Shown one piece after another: positions 56,178 to 64,000 of a stretch of DNA of 64,000 nucleotides (the first letter of the stretch is position 1; every line of letters starts with the position of its first letter). Location of the stretch: contig NW_026262668.1 of the NCBI RefSeq assembly GCF_021869535.1, positions 67,353,558-67,417,557 on the forward strand. The letters are read 5' to 3'. This DNA comes from Mytilus californianus. Its lineage: Eukaryota > Mollusca > Bivalvia > Mytilida > Mytilidae. The position numbers were made by a program, and so were the translations under genes. The notes beneath the pieces are model-generated. The model searched no databases. It saw nothing but the letters and a program-made list of their open reading frames with translations, and was not told where the DNA came from.

Positions 56178-56335
56178 TGTTATAACGAGAGTCATTTCAT
56201 TTCTATAAAGAATGAATGTTCAGTTTGCTCCTAAAAGGCTTTTTTGTGTTTATATAAAAATTACTATGAACTATAAAAACCAATTATATATGAATTATAT
56301 CTTTTAAAAAAGCCTTTCTGGTAATTTCTTGAGAG

Positions 56336-56341
56336 AATAAA
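56336..56341 (+). terminator. Probable polyadenylation signal of gene B
   Basis: AATAAA about 160 nt after the stop. Confidence 0.65.
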
Positions 56342-58590
56342 TGTGAAACTTGACCGATCAGAACACAGATTTGTCTTTATTGGCCTTCTTTAAAATGGAA
56401 TTTCTTTAATTTTCAGTCATATTAAGGTTAAATGGAAGTCTGGGTGTTATCATTGTTGTTCGATATGCTACCCAATTAGCACTAACTAAGATGTGTTTAT
56501 AATGGGTCTGCAAATCACAATTCCTTTGAAGCATAACAGGTTTTTTTTCTTCCTCGGTAATTGAAATTTTTGTTTTAAACCTGACAAATCAGAATAATTA
56601 ATTGACTTTTGCACATATTTTTTTATCAATCAGAACAAAATTATCTTTTTGAACGACCTTCCGCATGTAATCTGTGTTTTGTTTGGTGATGAAATTTCAG
56701 AGAAATGATGCATATATGATTCTCCACATTGTTCAACGGATCAAGTGTGGTATAACTGCCATGTTTCCATGTGTCCAAGTCATCATTTCTAAAAGTATAT
56801 GTTTATTTTTATGAAATGAGACATTTCTCCTGTTGATTTTTGTCTACATTTGCCTAGCTTTTTAAGAAAGAGAATAATATGTCCTTTTTAAAAATGTAAA
56901 AAATCTGACAACGGGTGGCAGTACTGTACCTGACATGTACCATTATATTGTAAAAGCATAAAACTCATTGTATTATAGGTATAATAAAGAACCAAAACAT
57001 GGTTATATGAAACAATGCTATACACCAAAATCAGAGAATACGTATTAAAATTTTAGAAAATGCACAAAGTACTGTGTCTATTGATTACAAAATTATTCCT
57101 ATTTTCATTTTAACTAAGGAAAGGAATAAATACCGAATATTATTTCAAATCACACATACAAACACGACGACGACGACACTTGTATTCTAAAGTGTGGCTG
57201 ATGGTCCTGATTTGTTCAGTTCGTGAATGATATAGCTTTCGGTGATAACTATTTGGCTTAACACAGCACCAATCATCAATGTAATCGATGCTAGAGGAGT
57301 AGTGGATATATTTTTACAAGTAATCCCACATTCATATAGTGACGATTGCAGAAAATCGAAGAACGTGATATAATAGAATATATATAAAAAAAAAGACTAA
57401 GCTGTCTTTATTTGAACAGTAATTCATATTCATTTAATAACCGAATAGGTTATCTATACTCAACTATCACCAAGGGGCGGAACCTGTAAAACCGATATTC
57501 CTTGCATTTATTCAGTCCTGCTCATATCTGCAAAAGAGAATGCAATAGTTTCTTTCTTTTTATTTGTCCTCTTGTGCTTTAAAGAGCTGTTTATCTTTTA
57601 TGCTATACAAAGAACAGGCTGGGGTATGAGCCTCAAAGAGTGTTAAAAAACTCAAAATTGTAATCGACAAAAAACATTTGAATTCAAAGATTTTAATATA
57701 TAAGAAATGTTATAATTATATTTTTTGTCGAAAATTTATTTTAGGTAAACAAAAATATTCAAAGAGGAAAACTATTAAATGACATTGCCATAAAAACAGT
57801 ATAAGTCGGAATTCCAAAAATACTCGCAAGTAGGTCCCTACATGTGTCCTAAACGTTCGAAATGAGAGGAAGAGGGAGAGAGTTTGTGACGTAGAACAAA
57901 GATTTCTGAAATTCGGAAAAACCGAATACAAGGAAAATTTCGAATATTTTTTTTATGTATAACATCTGTTCATTAAAATTCATATTAAAGGTGATTTTAT
58001 CTTTATGACGATAGAAGATGACCAGTTTTGGGACCAGTCAGTTTGGTCTGGAAAGAAATGGAACAAAATTATGATGAAAATATCTTAAACAAATCTATTT
58101 TGGTAAAACAACTCATAAAACCCCCAAAAAACGAACTAAAAGCTCTGTTAATAATAATCTCCTTAATAAAACCAAAAACTTATTTTATTGTTCTCGGACA
58201 AAATTTGTTTTGATTATTATCTATGAAATATTTCTTTATGTTTATTCAAATTATTAAAAAGAGTATTTGCTATAGCTACATTTTGTTTTAAATAAAACAT
58301 GCACCTATCATGGTATATGTATGTATAAATACATTAGTTTGAAAGCTGATATATAAACAGTGAAATCTAATTATCAAACAAGGATTATGATGTACATGGA
58401 GAGTAAATAACAACAGAAAATAATATTTTGTTCTAACTATAAAACGAGCTTTTCAACATCACCAATTCTACAGTTTTTCAGACTTTTAAAGTGTCACTTC
58501 ACTTTTTTTTAAGATTGGAAGATATCGAGCGGAAAATTATCAAATTGTAATCTCGACTAAAATTGTTTTTATTTTTGGTAACGTAAAAAA
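56342..58590. other. Intergenic between genes B and C
   Basis: No gene or clear repeat; must hold the gene C promoter. Only 2.4 kb separates the B stop from the C start. Confidence 0.5.
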
Positions 58591-58798
58591 ATGTCAACCA
58601 AGGAAATAGCTGGAATTCCTATTTTTGCTTTTGTATCGTTTATTTTGACAATTGTGGCATTTGTTGTCGACTTGATTGGCTTTGCTGCCCCATATTGGTA
58701 CTATGTAAAGATTTCAGGAACGTCTTATTATGGAGGAATATGGCTTAACTGTCAGTCATCTTCTGAAACCAACTGTAACACTTATGTCAATACAGAAA
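58591..58798 (+). CDS. Gene C exon 1
   Basis: 208 nt, ATG to donor GAAA|GTAAGT, phase 1. ATG context AAAAAAATGTC. Confidence 0.92.
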
Positions 58799-61545
58799 GT
58801 AAGTAAAATGTTGGATTCACTGAATTGGTAATTCAAACCATTATATTTCAATATATGTTTTTGAAGTGAATTAAAAAGATATGGGATAAACGTATCATCA
58901 ACACCAAATTCTTAAAATGAAACTAAGCATGAAAAAACCACTTCGGTATAACATGAGAAAAATACTTAAAAAAAAAACAGTCGCATTAACATGAGACAAG
59001 GTAACACTACTTTTTTACTCTGGCATCCTCCATTTGATCTCAATCAGTGAGGAAAAATAAAATATACATATAACACATCGTACAACCGACCTGTATCATT
59101 ACTTCAAAACCCAACGGGGACGATCGCACTGCTGTATACTTAAAGAGCGTGTAAAAAATTCAATATGTATTTCATGTTATTTTCTCTAGATTTAAGATTA
59201 TTTGAATTTACAGTTCTGCTAAATGGATAGTTGTACAATTGGAATTGGAATTGAAACAATTGACAGCTTATTTCACTCTATTTAAGAATATATTGCAATG
59301 AAAATAAAAGCACGTACAGGTACATTTAAAGCTGTATCATAGAATGCCCTTACTTACTGAAAACAAGCTCAAAGTGCTTAATTCTGCTGACTCAGAAACA
59401 TTGTGCTCATTTTGATTACAATTTTTATATTTCAAGATATGAAAAAAGTCCTTCCAAACTCATACCAATTCAATACGATTAAACAGCATGTGTTGTATAT
59501 GCTAAAACGACATCGAGCTCATAACACAAGATAGAACTAAAACTATTATTGAATATTATATTGAACATTCGTTTGGTACAGATGCTTGTCGACAATCAGC
59601 CCTGAATGTAGTAGGTAGTGTCATACATCTAGAAGTCAGTAAATACTAAATACCATCATTTAACTGATACTTATTTACCATCAATTTTCAGTCTATGAAT
59701 TATGTATTTTGTACTAAAAACTAAACAGATTCCTGAGACTGTTGAGTTTTTTTTCTCAGTTTTTACACCCAAAAAGGTTTATGTATCTGGCATCCTAACC
59801 TAATGATCTGGTGACGGCTTTTCGTGCGAACTGTAATCGATATCAAACCGGTATATTAACCAAAGGGACTATCTAGTTATCTATAATTCACAGACACGCT
59901 ATGGTGGGCTACTTACTAGGAAATATACGAAATGTTCGGAATGTTTAAATTTTCCTTTGCAGAATGACATAAGTTAATTGAACAGAAATATTAAAAAAGA
60001 GAGTAGAAGTATCAAATATACAGAACCACGAAGATAATTGACAAGTTTGTTTCCAGGGGGATTTTCCTTGGACAAAGAACCTTAACAATATAAAATTTAA
60101 ATAAAGAGACGTGGTATAATTGCCATGAGACCATTTGCACATATTTACAACTTCTAGTCCAACCAAGTTGCTTGAATTTCCTTTCTAAGTTTCATAGTAC
60201 ATAATTTTCCAGTGTAATAAGTTAAAATGCATGAATGACCACAAGGGTAAGATTTCATTGCATTGTAATCAAGATGTCTAGTATGAAAATACAAGAAGCA
60301 GTCTGAGAAAAATATGACATTGTGCAACGCAAAAATATAGGTATCGACAAGATCTAGGACCATATGAAGTCCAGAACTTATGCAGTCCAGTTGGATTGAA
60401 GTGAACAAGATCATCCACAAACTTTGATACGAGTTGTCAATAAATATAGAGCTACTTTGTTTTATCGTCTACTTTAAATTTGTTGTAAACAACGTTGTAT
60501 TTCTAAACATTACAGCATGGGTTGAGGCAGCTCAAGGTATGGAGGTTCTAGGGTTTTTATGTCTACTGGCAGCCCTTGTAACAGTTATTGTGAAGTTATT
60601 CGTCGTCAAAGACAAGCCTGTCTTGAAATGGGTCGTTGTGGGATGTTTGGTTGTTGGAGGTAAGAAAGCAAAAATTACTGTTTAAATATTGTATAGATTA
60701 TACAGTATTAAAGCATTTTGAAATATCTTAATCAGTCTATAAAATACAAACTATAAACTACAAATTAAAGTGTTTTTTGTGTGTGTTATATTTTAGATAA
60801 TGTTACGCATCAATTCAGCGGTAGTTTTAACAAAAAGTAAGAAATATATTTCAGAAGTTTTCATATATTTACATATTTGCCCTGCCATTCCTTTAAAATT
60901 CTTCAACCTCTCATAAAAACTAAATATCGTGCCCAAGTCCATTTATTAGTACAAAAATGACCACCAGACTGAAATAAATGAAAGATTTTTGGCTTGTAAT
61001 ATGCTTTCACCTTCGATATGCCTAACAAGCCTTTTTTTCTTTCTTTCTTTTACAGGAATATTTGGGATTAGACATCATTTGCTCGTAAACCTCTCTTAGA
61101 TATTTTTGATAGTGAATAATTTAACAAACATTGTTAAAAAAAATGTTTGCTCTTTTTCTTTTCAGATCAGCATTCACAATCTGAATCATAACTCATTTCA
61201 GTTACTTTAATGTGATATGAAAGATAATCGACGTAAAATGGGGGAAAAACGATAACAATGTTACGTTAACGTTATTCCAAGATTTTAACAAAACATATGC
61301 ACAGGTACGCATTTCATTTAACACACAGCTATATATGTACTTGAGGTAAACCATGCGACTTTCATGATGTATATGTGTAGACTATTACAGCTGTACTTAT
61401 CCTGATTGGAGTATGTTTATTTGCTGGTAAATCAGTAGATGTGATAACAGAAAATCTCCATTTCGCTTTTGCCTTTGCTATAATAGGAGCAATGTTGTCA
61501 ATTGCAGCAGCTGTGTTGTTATGCTTGGACAAACAATCAACCTGA
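58591..61545 (+). CDS. Claudin/PMP22-like four-helix membrane protein, gene C
   Basis: Exons 58591-58798, 60516-60659 and 61391-61545 join in phase 1 to give 168 aa. The N-terminus is three residues longer than in A or B (MSTKEIAG against MEIAG). The first loop has Trp36, Gly49-Ile50-Trp51 (Ile replaces the usual Leu), Cys54 and Cys62. Helix 2 follows GMEVLGFLCLLAALVTVIVK; exon 3 starts AVLILIGVCLFAGKS and ends CLDKQST. Introns are compact (1.7 and 0.7 kb), making it the smallest of the three genes. Family, location and caution on function are as for gene A. Confidence 0.92.
60105..60165 (+). repeat. R1 repeat, 5' scrap in gene C intron 1
   Basis: 'GAGACGTGGTATAATTGCCA' and 'ACAACTTCTAGTC' correspond to the R1 start with deletions. 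Confidence 0.55.
60516..60659 (+). CDS. Gene C exon 2
   Basis: 144 nt; acceptor ATTACAG|CATGG, donor GGAG|GTAAGA; phase 1 both ends. Confidence 0.93.
61391..61545 (+). CDS. Gene C exon 3
   Basis: 155 nt; acceptor CTATTACAG|CTGTACTT; stop TGA. Same length as exon 3 of gene B. Confidence 0.92.
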
Positions 61546-62167
61546 TAAATTCTATATTTTTTTCTTAATGGATTGAAATTGTACGATTAAAAAATACTAT
61601 AAAACTTAATTTCATATTATAATGTTTGCCAACTAAAACACATTTTGAAGTTAAACGCCGATTTTTATCAGAACAATTTATAATAAAAGTACATACAGAG
61701 CAGACGCATTCATCAATGAGACAGCAACCCAAGGACAAAAAATACCAAAAAGACACACAAAAGTTCCACATACATGTGGGATGTTTGAACAGGAATTATT
61801 CATCCGAGAGTTAAAAATCTTTTATTATAACGGCTTATTCTTGACTAGTCCGACCTTTCACATGTCATTAGTTACGACTGTATATATTCCATTATCATTT
61901 AATTGGGTATCTGTATAAACAATAATAAACTGTTGACACAGACATATGTCAAATATGTTAAATATTGTATATAATTAATCATTTAATAGTCTCTCATAAT
62001 TCTTGATAGAATGGCGCTTGTATATGTTTTAGTATTTAAGCTAATGATATTTTACTGTTAGTTTTAATATACTATATGTTTTATATATGCTTTTCAATAT
62101 TTTATGTTATACGCAATGTTTTATATGTATATTGGAATGTATAATGTTATACAAGTGGTGAGACTTT

Positions 62168-62173
62168 AATAAA
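62168..62173 (+). terminator. Candidate polyadenylation signal of gene C
   Basis: AATAAA about 620 nt past the stop; earlier AATAAA hexamers at 61682-61687 and 61924-61929 could also serve. Confidence 0.4.
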
Positions 62174-62185
62174 ATATTGAATCTA

Positions 62186-62660
62186 TGTCTCGCCTGTCGG
62201 CATAAAATTCAGAAAACGATAATCGGATGGACAGCTAATTAATTCAAAGTCACTGGACCATGAACTAGTGGGTTGGGCTTTGAAATGGTCAACAAACTAA
62301 GATGTACGGACAGTAATGTAACTTTATAGAAAATATAATTGTCTATTGTAAGTAGTTCCTATCAAACTAACTAAAGCAGAAAACTTAACATTGAAAATTG
62401 GCAATTAATTGAAAGTCACCGTGCCATGACCTAGGGGGTAGGGCCTTGAAATAGTCAACAAACTGATATGTACTGATAGTAATGCAACTTTATATAAAAT
62501 ATCAATGATCTATCACAAGTAGTAAATCTGTTCCTATCGAACTAACTTTTAAAAGCAGAACACTTAACAACTGTTGACGCCGTCGTCGTCATCGTCGTCG
62601 CCGGAAAAGCAATCCCTATGTTTCGCTTTCCGCGACTTTCGTCACAGGTCGCTGATTCTT
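62186..62660 (+). repeat. Dispersed repeat with two ~185-bp units and CGT run
   Basis: 'CAAAGTCACTGGACCATGAA' near 62247 and 'GAAAGTCACCGTGCCATGAC' near 62411 begin parallel units ('GGTCAACAAACT', 'AGTAATG(T/C)AACTTTAT'), followed by 'GCCGTCGTCGTCATCGTCGT' and 'TTTCGCTTTCCGCGAC'. The overall layout (GTCTCGC end, tandem units, CGT run) recalls the insertion at 44857-45878 read in reverse. Confidence 0.6.
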
Positions 62661-62689
62661 TTGGAAGTGTACTGATTGATTGTTCAGTT

Positions 62690-63190
62690 TGGAAACATGG
62701 TTTACTATTTTTTATGATTGGGCTTTCAAATATCTTTCAGTAACTGTCAGTTCCAAAAGATAGGTACTTGTGTCTTTTTTGTGTTTTTTTTTTGTGCTTT
62801 AGCCAATGAGCCCTTTCCAACTGATTTTAAAGTATTTACCCTTGCACAGGTTGGTAGTCCGTTTGGCTGTGCAGGATAAACAAATACGCAGCCACGTCCA
62901 GTCGGAATGGGGACGTTAAATCTAATGCCTCGTGTAGGGGGATTACCATGCTGCTCTCTGTACCCTTGAAACAACTATCTGTCGGGTCTGGGGTGGCCCG
63001 ATACAAAGCAAATTGTCTGCCCTATCCAACATTCCCTTCTAATTCCCTTTTACAATTACCCGCGTCTTCATCCCGATCGACCTAATTGCAGAACCTTCAT
63101 ATTTATTAATTGTTTATTTGTTGCCGTGTCGTCCTCTATATTCATAAAATATTTGACACTGGACGTTAAAGAACAAACAATCAATCCAGT
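62690..63190 (+). repeat. SINE-like or LINE-tail bivalve repeat
   Basis: 'GCCAATGAGCCCTTTCCAAC', 'TGGTAGTCCGTTTGGCTGTG', 'GTCGGGTCTGGGGTGGCCCG' and the end 'CACTGGACGTTAAAGAACAA' plus CAATCAATC are recognised from many bivalve loci. The open frame on its minus strand (62747-62974) is not a gene. Confidence 0.65.
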
Positions 63191-63199
63191 AACAATTAA

Positions 63200-64000
63200 T
63201 TGCCTGAAATAACTGATATGTTTTAATAACCTTTTAAAAATAGTCAGTTTCTCTCTAATGTATTGTCAAAAATTATAGCTATAGTGTTAAGGAAAGTTCA
63301 ATAGACGAAGACAGCTTATATGGAAAATGATGACGATAATGCTCACGCTGAGACCAGTTCAACTATTATACATAAAATATAATACAAAAGGTACAAGCAA
63401 TTGTGAATGCTATTGCAACGTATATGTATACCCATTCCATTTTAATTTTAATAATGTTGCTTGTGAAATGCAATGCAGCAAAAACCCGTTCAAAAAAGTA
63501 TTTCAGCCTATTTCGTTTCGAATTGAATCAATACATTCACAGTTGGAATATACACACTTAACTTCCCTCTTTCATACCCTATGATAATATCGCTTGACGT
63601 ATTTATTTAGAAGCGTTATGGTAATAAAACATTTGAATGGTTTATTTATTGAATATTGAGCTTAATTACCCGTTTTATCAATGTATTACTGTAGCTATAG
63701 GTAAATCAAAATATTTATTTCAGTTGATGGTGTTTACTAGGTGATACTTTCTTTACGTTGATAGATTGATTTTTAGGCACTTTCTAAAGACGTTTGAAAA
63801 CTGAATGAATTATCTATATTTTCCAATATTTATTTAATATAAAATGGAATTAAAGTCTTTCCAAACCATTTTTAAGACCCAAATAAAAATCTGCTAGTCT
63901 ATACAAAGTGTTACTATTAATTTGAAACGTTAAAACTTTTAGGACAAATTTCCACTGAATATTTTACAACTGAGATATTGTTAAAAGGTTTTCAATATTT
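63200..64000. other. Right edge, nothing recognised
   Basis: AT-rich; an 85-codon frame at 63327-63584 has no recognised motif. Confidence 0.45.

Noticed and set aside
62747-62974. 75-codon minus frame with Gly/Pro-rich product
   Set aside because: Translation of a widely dispersed SINE-like repeat in reverse.
1-64000. tRNA and rRNA genes
   Set aside because: No cloverleaf-compatible A/B box pair or rRNA core sequence was noticed by eye; a covariance-model scan would be needed to exclude them formally.

Overview
The window reads as AT-rich, intron-rich animal DNA, most probably from a marine mussel (Mytilus or a close relative). The grounds are genes split by GT-AG introns, no operon-like packing, and many copies of interspersed repeats whose wording I recognise from bivalve genomes (for example the family opening 'GATGTGGTATGATTGCCAAT', and the family with 'GGGTCGATGCCACTGCT'). 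The species call is inference; no marker gene is present.

Four spliced genes are well supported, all on the plus strand. Three are paralogues: claudin/PMP22-like four-helix membrane proteins A (6385-16841, 166 aa), B (41603-56177, 164 aa) and C (58591-61545, 168 aa). Each has three coding exons, both introns in phase 1, and a middle exon of exactly 144 nt, so they are tandem duplicates. Between A and B lies an unrelated three-exon gene (34205-37209) with a TATA box. It encodes a 76-aa secreted precursor with RKRR and G-RRRR processing sites, a possible novel amidated or antimicrobial peptide.

The rest is introns and intergenic DNA full of mobile-element debris. Region by region: 1-6.4 kb holds a decayed LINE fragment and repeats; 6.4-17.1 kb is gene A, with a 5'-truncated LINE (perfect 12-bp target duplication) in intron 2; 17-29 kb is intergenic with tandem arrays, TA-flanked MITEs, a foldback element and a 252-bp tandem duplication; 29.4-32.4 kb is a nested stack in which a ~200-bp-TIR element carries a dead integrase C-terminus and is interrupted by two other TIR elements, one with a 10-unit palindromic array; 34.1-37.2 kb is the peptide gene; 38-39.4 kb is a retroelement tail and an unexplained ORF; 41.6-56.3 kb is gene B, whose 12.6-kb intron 2 holds several repeats, a Harbinger-type transposase remnant, a SWIM zinc-finger ORF and an overlapping antisense Cys-rich ORF; 58.6-62.2 kb is gene C; 62.2-63.2 kb is repeats.

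The three claudin-like proteins should sit in plasma membranes, perhaps at epithelial junctions, and probably diverged in expression or partner choice after duplication. Nothing links the peptide gene to them beyond position. All exon structures were read by eye from splice sites, phase and paralogue comparison; none has transcript support here.
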